In this document: in pieces, positions 25,401-33,675 of the stretch
How positions within the stretch are numbered: position 1 is the first letter of the stretch
Layout of the letters: each line of letters begins with the position of its first letter
Source of the DNA: Paenibacillus curdlanolyticus YK9
Lineage (GTDB): Bacteria > Bacillota > Bacilli > Paenibacillales > Paenibacillaceae
Length of the DNA stretch: 64,000 nucleotides
Direction: 5' to 3'
Assembly: GCF_000179615.1 (NCBI RefSeq)
Contig: NZ_AEDD01000004.1
Span: 1-64,000 of the forward strand
The notes under the pieces: model-generated
Databases searched by the model: none
What the model was told of the DNA's origin: nothing
What the model saw: only the letters and a program-made list of their open reading frames with translations
Program-made: the position numbers and the translations under genes

Positions 25401-26318
25401 ATGAAAGCGGATGCAGTATTCGAGGGCGGCGGCGTGCGAGGCATTGCGCTTGCGGGTGCAATACAGGTGTTCGAGGATGCAGGGTACACGTGGGAACGGG
25501 TGGCTGGCACTTCCGCTGGCGCGATCATTGCCGCATTGCTCGCCAGTGGTTTTACTGCTGCTGAATTAAAATCAATCATCGAATCGCTGCAATATCGGGA
25601 GCTGCTCGGCAGAGGCGTCCTCAATCGTATTCCACTCTTCGGCGGCGGGCTGTCTCTCTTGTTCAAGCTGGGCCTATACAGCAACGAGAAGCTGGAGCAA
25701 TGGATGAGCGGGCTGCTGCTGCAGAAAAACATCCGCACGTTCAGCGATTTGCCGCCCGGCAAACTCACCATCATCGCGTCCGACATCTCCAATGGCAAAA
25801 TGCTCGTGCTGCCCGACGACCTCCACGAATACGGCATCTCACCCGAGCAGTTTCCGATTGCGACCGCCGTTCGCATGAGCACCTCTATCCCGTTCTTCTT
25901 CCAGCCCTATCGCTGGCGCTCCCCGATTAGCGTTCGCCCGACTTTTGTCGTAGACGGCGGCATACTAAGCAACTATCCGATTTGGCTGTTCGATACAGCA
26001 GGCGAGCCGCGATGGCCGACCTTCGGCTTCAAGCTGTCCGAACGCCATACGGTTACGGACCCCGTCCGGATCAAAGGCCCCTTATCCATGTCTCGCGCTT
26101 TGTTCAAAACGATGCTGCAGGCTCATGATCAGCGGCATGTCGACGAGCATGGCAAGAGCCGGACTATTTTTATCCCGACGGGAGAGATTACGAGCACCCA
26201 GTTCTCGCTCGGGCCGGATGCCGTCGCTTTCCTTCGGTATTCGGGGGCAATGGCCGCGGAGAGCTTTTTGTCCAGTTGGGACTTCGCCGTGTATAAGAGC
26301 AAGTTCCGTTCATCTTAA
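25401..26318 (+). CDS. Patatin-like phospholipase, 305 aa
   Basis: Serine lipid hydrolase with a Ser-Asp dyad. The oxyanion loop is EGGGVRGIALAGA near residue 8. The nucleophile elbow is GTSAGAIIAALL with the serine near 37, and the catalytic aspartate lies in VVDGGILSNYP near 185. There is no signal peptide, so it acts in the cytoplasm or at the inner membrane face. The size fits bacterial patatins of the YqhO/RssA group. The ribosome binding site is AGGAGTGAGG. It stands alone; a small minus-strand gene ends 2 bp after its stop. Confidence 0.9.
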   Translation: MKADAVFEGGGVRGIALAGAIQVFEDAGYTWERVAGTSAGAIIAALLASGFTAAELKSIIESLQYRELLGRGVLNRIPLFGGGLSLLFKLGLYSNEKLEQWMSGLLLQKNIRTFSDLPPGKLTIIASDISNGKMLVLPDDLHEYGISPEQFPIATAVRMSTSIPFFFQPYRWRSPISVRPTFVVDGGILSNYPIWLFDTAGEPRWPTFGFKLSERHTVTDPVRIKGPLSMSRALFKTMLQAHDQRHVDEHGKSRTIFIPTGEITSTQFSLGPDAVAFLRYSGAMAAESFLSSWDFAVYKSKFRSS

Positions 26319-26319
26319 A

Positions 26320-26586
26320 TCATGAATATTCAATGCGATCAAGCACGTTCCTTAGATTAAAAAAGAAAGTCGCTTTTCCTCCGTCATTCAGTTGATAGAC
26401 CAGAATATACACCCCGGACCCTACATCCTGAAATGGTCTCTCTACTTTATTGATGACTTCCTCATACGTCATGCCAGGCTTGATATCCTCAAAATACACC
26501 TTAGGTAACTGGCTGTCTTCTTGAGTGAAATACAAGATACCGCCAATCACGATAACAGCCAAGAAAAGTGGAATTTTGCTGCGCAA
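26320..26586 (-). CDS. Small membrane-anchored protein with BamE/SmpA-like core, 88 aa
   Basis: An N-terminal hydrophobic segment (IPLFLAVIVIGGILYF) is followed by a short extracytoplasmic domain. That domain, DIKPGMTYEEVINKVERPF then VYILVYQLNDGGKATFFFN, has the strand-helix-strand pattern of SmpA/OmlA-like folds. The TTG start has GAGGTGA six bases upstream. It converges with the patatin gene with only 1 bp between stops, and no terminator is visible between them. Function unknown; homology to BamE is by pattern only. Confidence 0.65.
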   Translation of the reverse strand: MRSKIPLFLAVIVIGGILYFTQEDSQLPKVYFEDIKPGMTYEEVINKVERPFQDVGSGVYILVYQLNDGGKATFFFNLRNVLDRIEYS

Positions 26587-26686
26587 ATCATATCACCTCA
26601 CCATGTTGTCCTTAATCCGTTTTATAACAATCCGTTTCATTCCAAAACCAAAACCATCAACGATTTTTTTGCAAAAACCACATATA

Positions 26687-26719
26687 AAAAAGACGCGCCC
26701 GTCACGCTGGCACGCCTTT
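26687..26719 (-). terminator. Terminator of the 26742-27275 gene
   Basis: GGCGTGCC pairs with GGGCGCGTC on the minus strand (two G-U pairs) and is followed by T6, 23 bp past the stop. Confidence 0.65.
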
Positions 26720-26741
26720 GTCGTCCTGCTTATCTCATTAC

Positions 26742-27275
26742 TTAAAACTTATCATGGTCGCTGCCGCTGCGCTTCATCAGCAGGACGAGCAATCCGCCCA
26801 AAATCACGAAGCATGCCGTCAGCCCCTGCAAGCTGTTGAACGATGCGATAGCGCCAAGCGAGAGCAGGGAGAAGAAGATGATCGCGCAGCTGCCAAGCAC
26901 GAACACGGGCAGCAACAGCCAGAAGAGGCGGAAGCCGAACAGGTAGAATTCTAGCAGCCCGAACGCGACGGCAAGCAAGAATCCCGGCCACATGGTTCCC
27001 CATGCATCGAACAGCATCGCAACTTGGCAGGTCAGGCCGGATACAACCAGTATGCCGCCAGGAATGAGCAGGCCTGCTGCCGCTCTCGACCGTTTGTACA
27101 GATACGCTACGTGGAAGAACACGCCAATCGGAAGCACGAACAGCATCGGCCAAAAATAAGCGAAAATGTTGCCCGGTTCTGTATAGGAACGTCCATCCGT
27201 TGACTGCGCTTGAATGAGCAGCCAGATCAGCCCTGCCACGATGGCAATTACACCATAATTACGCCGCATAGTCAT
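26742..27275 (-). CDS. Hypothetical multi-pass membrane protein, 177 aa
   Basis: Five or six hydrophobic segments (YGVIAIVAGLIWLLIQA; IFAYFWPMLFVLPIGVFFHV; GLLIPGGILVVSGLTCQVAM; MWPGFLLAVAFGLLEFYLFG and others) with short loops. The FWPMLFV and WPGFLLA repeats resemble the N-terminal membrane region of LiaF-like proteins, but the similarity is weak. The start is the ATG behind AAAGGAG. It is a single gene with its own terminator. No function is assigned. The 165 bp upstream of its start, before the repeat array, hold nothing I can support. Confidence 0.7.
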   Translation of the reverse strand: MTMRRNYGVIAIVAGLIWLLIQAQSTDGRSYTEPGNIFAYFWPMLFVLPIGVFFHVAYLYKRSRAAAGLLIPGGILVVSGLTCQVAMLFDAWGTMWPGFLLAVAFGLLEFYLFGFRLFWLLLPVFVLGSCAIIFFSLLSLGAIASFNSLQGLTACFVILGGLLVLLMKRSGSDHDKF

Positions 27276-27517
27276 TGGTTAACTCCTTTTTTCATCGTAT
27301 CGTTATTGGTCATCTGAACCTTGATGCAGCTAGCGTACCACCATGTTTGGCCGATGTAAATGTCTCGGACGCAAAACCCGTCCCGGGGCGGAGAACGTAT
27401 CAGCCTCTCGGTCAAATGCAATGGAACCGCCGCCCGAGGCGAGCGTTTTATACTGGCGCGACTGCGCCCAATAGGGCATATTTACATGCCCTATTCGCTC
27501 TCGCGGGCGCGGCTGCG

Positions 27518-28835
27518 GATGATGTAAAGTTGTTTGTGTACCAACATTTGGAGCCTTAACAGGCAGCAAAAAAGTAGGGTATTCTCGGGGTTACCACACG
27601 CACCAAGAAGGAGCCCTACTCGATGACTAATATACCCGAAAATTCTTTCAACAATCTACTTGAAAATGCTGTAACTAAACTGGTGCAGGAAAAGCTAGAA
27701 CTGCTGCTTCGTGAAGAAATTAAACATTACATTAGCACGGAGCATCAAGGCCCTCGTACCAGCCTTAACGGGAACTACACGCGCACTTACCAAACACGCT
27801 ATGGAACCATTAATGACTTGCAAGTGCCCAGAGATCGGAAAGGTTACTTCAAGACCCGTCTGTTCCAGCCGTATCAGCGCCGCGAGGGATGGTTAGAAGA
27901 GGCCATCATCCACATGTACAAAGGCGGCATGAGCACGTGAGAAGTCGCAAAATTCATCGAGAGTATGTTTGGTTCCCAGTACTCGCCAACGACGATCAGC
28001 AACATTACGCAAACCGTTATGGAAGACATTGAACAGTGGCAACAACGTCCGCTCGAGAAGCGTTACTCGGTGATCTACCTAGATGGTTTGTATGTGAAGC
28101 TAAAGCGTAACACCGTTAGCAGTGAGGCTGTTTATTTGGCTATGGGGATTGACGAAAAAGGCATCCGCCAAATCCTTGGCTTCTACGTAGGCGGGCATGA
28201 GAGCGCAAATGGCTGGAGAAAGGTCCTCAAAGACCTGAAAAATCGCGGAGCAACAGACGTGTTGCTTGGCGTCTTCGATGGCCTTCCAGGACTAGAAGAA
28301 GCCTTTAGAGAAATCTATCCAAAGGCCGATGTGCAACACTGCATCGTCCACAAAGTCCGTAGCACGTTTCCTAAAATCCGCGTATCCGACAAGACCGCGT
28401 TTCTCGACGATCTAAAGCTCGTTTATACTGCGGTGGATGGGGATGTCGCTTTAGCTGTATTTGATGGTTTCAAGGCCAAGTGGAGCAAACAATACCCGAA
28501 AGAAGTAAAGTCGTGGGAAGCACAGCTCCCCACCTTACTCGCTTTTTATAAGTTTCCTGTACTCACGTGGCCAGCCATCTACACCTCTAACCCGATCGAA
28601 CGGATGAACAAAGAGCTTCGCAAACGACTTAAGCCAATGAATAGCTTGACCAATATTGAAGCTGCTGAAAAGATTATTTATTTGCAAGCACTCGACTACA
28701 ACGAAAAATGGTGCGGTAGAGCGATACGGGGATTTGTCGACGTTGGTACGAAGGCGAAGCTTGAACAAATGTATCTGGAACGATACGCCGCGAATCACCC
28801 CAACCTAGAGCTTACACAAACTTCTTGACGCTACC
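27518..28835 (+). mobile_element. IS256-family insertion sequence, 1318 bp
   Basis: Terminal inverted repeats begin GATGATGTAAAGTTGTTTGT on the left and, read inward, GGTAGCGTCAAGAAGTTTGT on the right, with about two thirds of positions identical. It is flanked by an 8-bp direct repeat CGGCTGCG (27510-27517 and 28836-28843), the duplication size of the family. One transposase frame fills it, interrupted by an in-frame stop. It sits inside a repeat unit and breaks no gene. Confidence 0.92.
27623..28828 (+). pseudogene. IS256-family (Mutator-type) transposase with an in-frame TGA
   Basis: The reading frame encodes about 401 residues but contains TGA at 27938-27940, after GGMST. The next codons continue in the same frame (EVAKFIESMF), and relatives typically have arginine here, so a CGA-to-TGA change is likely. 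The DDE set is intact in the second part: IYLDGLYVK, GVFDGLPG and NPIERMNKELRKR. Translation could restart at ATG 27965, but that product would lack the N-terminal DNA-binding region. The element is probably inactive unless complemented in trans. The ribosome binding site is GAAGGAG. Confidence 0.88.
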
Positions 28836-29120
28836 CGGCTGCGCCCAATAGGGCATATTTACATGCCCTATTCGCTCTTGCGGGCGCGACTGCGCCCAAT
28901 AGGGCATGTTTCCATGCCCTATTCGCTCTCGCGGGCGCGGCTGCGCCCAATAGGGCATATTTCCATGCCCTATTCGCTCTCGCGGGCGCGGCTGCGCCCA
29001 ATAGGGCATATCTCCATGCCCTATTCGCTCTCGCTGGCGCGGCTGCGCCCAATAGGGCATACTTACATGCCCTATTCGCTCTCGCGGGCGCGGCTGCGCC
29101 CAACGCCCGCCCCCAAACAT

Positions 29121-29156
29121 AAAAAAGCGGTGCAGGAATACGCTCCTGCACCGCTT
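29121..29156 (-). terminator. thrC terminator
   Basis: AAGCGGTGCAGGA pairs with TCCTGCACCGCTT around a 6-nt loop and is followed by T6 on the minus strand, 12 bp from the thrC stop. Confidence 0.88.
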
Positions 29157-29167
29157 GCCCTACCTAT

Positions 29168-30568
29168 TTATGCTTGCGCCGGGTAAAATTTCACCAGCTC
29201 ACTCACGATCGCAGCCGTTTCGCCGTCGACGATCGTCTGGCGCTGCGGCTTATCGAACAAGCTCGAAATCTGAGCCGGGAACTCTTGCTTGATGCCCGTT
29301 AACTGCACAGCCTCGTCGAACTTCGCCGGATGCGCCGTCGCTAGCGAGATCATAACGCTGCCCGATTGGCCGCGCTGCTCAGCTGCTTCTACTCCGCACG
29401 CGGAGTGCGGATCAAGCAGGTAGCCTGTCGAAGCCTCGTAACGCTTGATCGTCTCGAGGCACGCTTCGTTGTCGACGCCGTATGCGCCGAACTCGGCACG
29501 AACCTTCTCCAGTACGTCAGCGGAGACGGACAAGCTGCCGTTCGCACGGAACCCGTTCATCAGCGATTCGATCGCCTCAGCGTTCTCGCCAAGGACATAG
29601 TACAAATAACGCTCAAAGTTGCTCGCTACTTGAATATCCATCGACGGGCTGTACGTCATCCGGAAGTTGTCCGGCTTGTACTCGCCTGTTTCCACGAAAC
29701 GCTCAAGAATGTTGTTCGCGTTCGTCGCGATGACGAGGCGATCAACCGGCAGCCCCATGCGCTTCGCCAGATAACCTGCGAAAATATCGCCGAAGTTGCC
29801 CGATGGCACGCTAAAGCTTACTTGGCTTGCTCCGCTCGCTTCTTGCACGCGGAAGTACGCGTAGAAGTAATAGACCGTCTGGGCGATAATCCGAACGATG
29901 TTGATCGAGTTAATCGCGCACAGATTATGCTTCGCTTTGAAATCAAGATCGGCAAACAGATCCTTAATCATCCGTTGGCAATCGTCGAAGTTGCCGTGCA
30001 CGGACAAATTCAACACGTTGCTGTCCGTCACCGTCGTCATTTGCAGCTCCTGCACCTTGCTGACTTTGCCGTGCGGATGGAGAATGCAAATGTTGATGCC
30101 TTCTTTGCCGCGAACACCTTCAATGGAAGATGCTCCCGTATCGCCGGATGTCGCTCCCAAAATATTGATCGGCAGGTTCCGTTCACGCGCCACGTAGGTG
30201 TAAAGCTGCCCCATGAATTGAAGCGCGATATCCTTGAACGCAAAGGTCGGGCCGTGGAACAGCTCAAGCAGATACAGCTCGTCCTTCAGCTTCGTTACCG
30301 GCGTCACCTCCGGATGGCGGAACGTCGCGTAGCTGTCATTGACCATGCGTTTCAAATCATCTGCCGGAATTTCGTCATTCGTATATAAATCGAGGATCGC
30401 GAGCGTCAGCTCTTGATAAGACAGCTTCGACCAAGCGTTCAACGTCTCAGCCGATACGGTTGGAATTTGCTCGGGAACGAGCAATCCTCCATCATTGGCC
30501 AATCCCATCAAAAATGCATCAATAAACCCGATACCGCTAACCTTGCCCCTGGTGCTCTTGTACTGCAT
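29168..30568 (-). CDS. thrC: Threonine synthase, 466 aa
   Basis: PLP enzyme for the last step of threonine synthesis (O-phosphohomoserine to threonine). It is the longer form related to the E. coli and yeast enzymes: N-terminal MQYKSTRGKVSGIGFIDAFL, the PLP lysine in GPTFAFKDIALQFMGQL near 110, the phosphate loop LGATSGDTGASSIEG near 145 and VPSGNFGDIFAGYLAKRMGL near 250. The ribosome binding site is GGAGGG. No other threonine gene is adjacent, and I see no T-box or other leader regulator in the 140 bp upstream. Confidence 0.95.
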   Translation of the reverse strand: MQYKSTRGKVSGIGFIDAFLMGLANDGGLLVPEQIPTVSAETLNAWSKLSYQELTLAILDLYTNDEIPADDLKRMVNDSYATFRHPEVTPVTKLKDELYLLELFHGPTFAFKDIALQFMGQLYTYVARERNLPINILGATSGDTGASSIEGVRGKEGINICILHPHGKVSKVQELQMTTVTDSNVLNLSVHGNFDDCQRMIKDLFADLDFKAKHNLCAINSINIVRIIAQTVYYFYAYFRVQEASGASQVSFSVPSGNFGDIFAGYLAKRMGLPVDRLVIATNANNILERFVETGEYKPDNFRMTYSPSMDIQVASNFERYLYYVLGENAEAIESLMNGFRANGSLSVSADVLEKVRAEFGAYGVDNEACLETIKRYEASTGYLLDPHSACGVEAAEQRGQSGSVMISLATAHPAKFDEAVQLTGIKQEFPAQISSLFDKPQRQTIVDGETAAIVSELVKFYPAQA

Positions 30569-30706
30569 CCCTATTCCCTCCTACTATTGTCGGCATCCTG
30601 CCGATACAGCGCCGTCCTGCGCTATCCTATTAGCGTAATTATACGTGTCTCAAGCGCTTTTCTGCAAACAAAACCGCAAGAAAAGTTCCACCAATCGACA
30701 CGCGAG

Positions 30707-31141
30707 CTAACGATAGCGGATCGTAAGCGTATAGGCACGGCCGGAGTAGGTGTACGAATAGCCGGACAAAACGCTGCTTGTTCCTAGCGCTGCCTTCATA
30801 TCTGCGATTTCATCGCCTTCATAAGTCGCTTTGAAGCTGATTTCCGTCTCGCGCGCTGCGAGTGCCTTGGCAATGCGATCCTTCAGCTCCTTAGCGCTGT
30901 GCACCGCCCAGCCCTTATACTCAAAGTATTCATACGCAGTCGCAGTAGCAGCCGGCCACTTATGATCACTCGCCAGTACCGCATCCGTTACATTAAAATA
31001 GCTGTAAACCAGACGTCCCTGCTTATCCGGCACAGGATCATCCCACGTTACGTCTAAGTTGTAATATTCGCCATCGATTTTGACCTTATTCCAAGCATGC
31101 CCCACGCCGTTCGCTGTACCAAGGGAATAGCAGTTGACGGA
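30707..31141 (-). pseudogene. Truncated transglutaminase-like protein gene (C-terminal part)
   Basis: The frame reads CYSLGTANGVGHAWNKVKID, then YYNLDVTWDDP and, later, YSYFNVTDAVLASDHKWP. These are the histidine and aspartate portions of a bacterial transglutaminase-like domain. The N-terminal part with the catalytic cysteine is missing: upstream of GTC AAC TGC the frame meets TAA (31144-31142), which lies next to the terminator of the neighbouring gene. A GTG at 31105 could start a 132-aa product, but without ribosome binding site or nucleophile. Best called the remnant of a 5'-deleted gene. Confidence 0.8.
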
Positions 31142-31160
31142 TTAGCGATTTTTTCCAAAT

Positions 31161-31189
31161 AAAAAAAGACGGCGCTATGCGCGCCGCCC
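31161..31189 (-). terminator. Terminator of the 31211-31498 gene
   Basis: GGCGGCGC pairs with GCGCCGTC (one G-U) and is followed by T7 on the minus strand, 22 bp after the stop. Confidence 0.8.
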
Positions 31190-31210
31190 TCATCCTTGCT
31201 TCCAGGTAAC

Positions 31211-31498
31211 CTAGTCTTCGAACTCTGCGTATCCTTTGTCCACCAGATAGTCCATCTCTGCGTCGAGAATCGTCTCCAGCGTAAGCTCGTCCAGCTTCAC
31301 GTCACGCTGCTTCAAAATGTAATCGACCAGCTCATCGCTGTCGATGTCTACTTCCCCGCGCGCGTTAGGCTTCGCGTTGTCGATAAACTTTTGCTCATAT
31401 TGAAGGACGAGACGCACCGTATTCGCAGGCACCTTCGTCTGTGCAGCCAAGTGCTCCACTAGCTCGTTCTCATCATATTCCAATTGTTCGTTGCTCAT
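31211..31498 (-). CDS. Hypothetical acidic protein, 95 aa
   Basis: A small, soluble, strongly acidic and mostly helical protein (LEYDENELVEHLAAQTKVPA; VDIDSDELVDYILKQRDVKL). The segment LVEHLAAQTKVPANTVRLVL resembles a short helix-turn-helix or DNA-packaging-like motif, but there is no clear basic recognition surface. GAGGGG precedes the ATG. It lies 42 bp downstream of the DUF445 gene on the opposite side of its stop, same strand, and may be co-expressed with it. Family not recognised. Confidence 0.8.
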   Translation of the reverse strand: MSNEQLEYDENELVEHLAAQTKVPANTVRLVLQYEQKFIDNAKPNARGEVDIDSDELVDYILKQRDVKLDELTLETILDAEMDYLVDKGYAEFED

Positions 31499-31540
31499 TA
31501 TGCTGCCAACCCCTCTTGAATTAATATCGCCATTGTACCA

Positions 31541-32782
31541 TTAAATCAACTGGATGAGCGAGAGCGCAATGCCGACGATGAAGCCGCAGATGGCGCCATT
31601 AACGCGAATCCACTGCAAATCTTGCCCCACTTTGTCCTCCAGCATGCTCACCAGCGCCGCATCGTCCATTTGGTCCAAATTGTCCTTCACCAACTGGCCG
31701 ATCCGATAATGATTCGTTTCCACGAGATGAATCGCATAGGCCAGCAGCTTGTCCTCCCAGCGCGCGATCCGCTCCGAATCCCGATTCAGGCTGCGGACGA
31801 TCGATGCATAGATCGCAAACAATGCAGGAGCGCCAGTCTCCCGCTGCTCCTCCAGCTTCTCAAGCGCGAGCGCACGCAGCTCTTCGAGCCGAGCCAGCAT
31901 AAATAATGCGCCCTTATCGCTTGCAATCGCATCCAGCGCCCGCTGATGCAGCTTCCCGATCCGCTCGTCATCCTCAGCAAGCTGGAACAGCCTGACGCGA
32001 AGCTCGCGCATAATCGTATCGCGATAAGCGCTGTCGCGATCCTGAAGATTGCGAATGCCGGACACGAGCATGCCCTGCAGCATGCCGCCAATTTTTTCCT
32101 CGTCCATAAAGCCTGCGAATGCCTGTACGGCAAAGCCCATCAACCCGCCCATCTTCACTTCGGACAGCTTGTCGTTGGCCAGCTTGCCCAGCATCGCGCG
32201 CGTCGCAGGACGCTGCGACCATTGCAGCGCTTCACCCAGCGCATAGTCGAGCACTTTCTCGTCATAGCCCGCTTCCATTGTCTTGGTCAGCAGCTGATCC
32301 GCATGCAACTTGAAATCCATCCGCTCGACGACGGCGCCAACGCCAGACTGGGCAATCGCGGCGGCACGCTCCAGCGGCAGCTGCTGGATGATCGGAATCA
32401 GCTCTTCGATGACGCCTACCCGCACCTTGCGCCTTGCCGCGAGCTTGGTCAGCATGCTGCCGCCTAGCTGAAGCAGCTTCAGCTTGCGAATCCGATTCTC
32501 GATGCTCGTTTTGTTCAGCAGCTCATCCTCCAAAGCGGAAATGAGCGCCCGGACAATTTTGTCCCGATTGCGAAGCAGCAAGGACGTGTGGGGAATCGGT
32601 ATGCCAAGCGGATGGCGGAACAACGCCGTCACCGCAAACCAGTCGGCAATGCCGCCGACAAGCCCTGCTTCGAAGCCGCTTTGCAGGATGAAAACCCACG
32701 TCGTCTCCTCTAGAAACAACGTAATAATAAAGCCCAATGCCATGACGGCAAGCGACATGACCGCCAAATAGCGAGAATTCAT
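31541..32782 (-). CDS. DUF445 family membrane protein, 413 aa
   Basis: An N-terminal hydrophobic segment (YLAVMSLAVMALGFIITLFL) is followed by the signature FEAGLVGGIADWFAVTALFR with HPLGIPIPHTSLL, typical of DUF445 (YjiN/YheB-like) proteins. The middle is a long helical cytoplasmic region, and a final hydrophobic helix lies at the C-terminus (GFIVGIALSLIQLI). The length matches the family. The ribosome binding site is AGGAGG. The biological role is unknown; in Bacillus, relatives are membrane proteins of unassigned function. Confidence 0.9.
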   Translation of the reverse strand: MNSRYLAVMSLAVMALGFIITLFLEETTWVFILQSGFEAGLVGGIADWFAVTALFRHPLGIPIPHTSLLLRNRDKIVRALISALEDELLNKTSIENRIRKLKLLQLGGSMLTKLAARRKVRVGVIEELIPIIQQLPLERAAAIAQSGVGAVVERMDFKLHADQLLTKTMEAGYDEKVLDYALGEALQWSQRPATRAMLGKLANDKLSEVKMGGLMGFAVQAFAGFMDEEKIGGMLQGMLVSGIRNLQDRDSAYRDTIMRELRVRLFQLAEDDERIGKLHQRALDAIASDKGALFMLARLEELRALALEKLEEQRETGAPALFAIYASIVRSLNRDSERIARWEDKLLAYAIHLVETNHYRIGQLVKDNLDQMDDAALVSMLEDKVGQDLQWIRVNGAICGFIVGIALSLIQLI

Positions 32783-32862
32783 AAGGAGCCTCCTGATTGG
32801 AAAGAGTTACGTACAAATCATACCCTTGCCAGAACCCGCTGTAAACATGAATGCAAAACAAG

Positions 32863-32901
32863 AAAAGGCATTTGGGGACCATTTTCCCCAAAATGCCTTT
32901 T
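32863..32901 (-). terminator. Terminator of the lipoprotein gene
   Basis: AAAAGGCATTT and its complement with an inner GGGG/CCCC pair, ending in a T run on the minus strand, 24 bp past the stop. Confidence 0.8.
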
Positions 32902-32924
32902 GCTCATGCAGATGCCGCCTCAAT

Positions 32925-33524
32925 TCATGGTGTGGATACGGCCTTAGCCGCCTCCTTAATATCGAAGGCACGCTTCGCAGTTATGTGGTAATCCTGTTTA
33001 CTAGCCTCTTGTCCGGTAAAGAAGTCCGCCCAGCCCGTAACTTCATAGTGCCCTACAGGAAATCCATTCTTCCACAGGTCCTTGATAAAGGCAACATAGT
33101 CCGTGTCATCCTTCTCCGAATACCCTCCGCCGCCTTTATACTGTTCACGCAGCGGCACACCCTTCTTGAGCTTCGTCGTAATTGCCGGCTCATTCATCAT
33201 ATAGCCGATGTCATAGCCTCGCGTCGTTTCTTTTAGGAAGAAAAAGAACGGGGATGCTGCATGATGAATATCGATCTCGTCCTTATCGCCGACATATTCC
33301 AGCTCGCCATACAGCTTCACATCACGCTTGGAAGCAGCGTCAGCCGGCTCAATGATCAAGCGATAGATAAAATCATCTTGTTTCGTTTCAGCGATCGTGC
33401 TCGTACCGAGCTGCTCCGTCCCCTGCTTCTCCGAGCTTGCATCCGAGCCGCAGCCTGCGAGCGCTGCGAGCCATATGACGGACAGCAGCCAAACGGCTAT
33501 GCGCGACGCCTTCGATCGTTTCAT
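32925..33524 (-). CDS. Hypothetical lipoprotein, 199 aa
   Basis: A signal peptide with lipobox LAALAGC (cysteine near residue 25) predicts anchoring to the outer face of the membrane. The mature part looks beta-rich (RLIIEPADAASKRDVKLYGE; GHYEVTGWADFFTGQEAS) and could be an immunoglobulin-like domain. No enzyme motif is visible. The ribosome binding site GAGGTGAGG precedes the ATG. It is a single gene between DUF445 and the sugar ABC genes, with its own terminator. Function unknown. Confidence 0.8.
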   Translation of the reverse strand: MKRSKASRIAVWLLSVIWLAALAGCGSDASSEKQGTEQLGTSTIAETKQDDFIYRLIIEPADAASKRDVKLYGELEYVGDKDEIDIHHAASPFFFFLKETTRGYDIGYMMNEPAITTKLKKGVPLREQYKGGGGYSEKDDTDYVAFIKDLWKNGFPVGHYEVTGWADFFTGQEASKQDYHITAKRAFDIKEAAKAVSTP

Positions 33525-33611
33525 TTGCCCTCACCTCACTAGCACAGACGAGGCACTTGACCGATAGGTTGCGCTCCCCTGCGGTACGAGCAGGTCAAGA
33601 TTTCCTGCAAT

Positions 33612-33649
33612 AAAAAGCCAACCCGATCAATGAATTGACCGGGCTGGCT
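33612..33649 (-). terminator. Terminator of the sugar ABC operon
   Basis: AGCCAGCCCGGTCAAT pairs with ATTGATCGGGTTGGCT (two wobbles) and is followed by T5 on the minus strand, 27 bp past the binding-protein stop. Confidence 0.8.
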
Positions 33650-33675
33650 GGGTCGGCGTTTAGCCGCTCTTCGTA

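Larger units (their letters stand above)
27470..29103. repeat. 51-bp tandem hairpin array E, six units, split by an IS element
   Basis: Units begin at 27470 (left of the IS), then 28847, 28898, 28949, 29000 and 29051, always 51 bp apart. Each unit contains a perfect 10-bp stem AATAGGGCAT / ATGCCCTATT with a variable 6-nt loop (ATTTAC, GTTTCC, ATTTCC, ATCTCC, ACTTAC). A second GC-rich hairpin, GGGCGC-GGCT-GCGCCC, follows. Removing the IS plus one target duplicate brings the first and second units exactly 51 bp apart, so an uninterrupted six-unit array existed before the insertion. Confidence 0.92.

Noticed and set aside
20339-29103. CRISPR arrays
   Set aside because: The 51-bp units have near-identical spacers and palindromic repeats, with no cas genes nearby.
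28812-29186. Open frames on both strands across the 51-bp array, with 17-residue repeats
   Set aside because: 51 is a multiple of 3, so any stop-free unit stays open in that frame. There is no ribosome binding site, all frames look alike, and conservation follows the hairpin rather than codons.
30569-30706. T-box or riboswitch upstream of thrC
   Set aside because: No T-box core, specifier stem or terminator is visible in the leader; only a short TCGGCA/TGCCGA hairpin.
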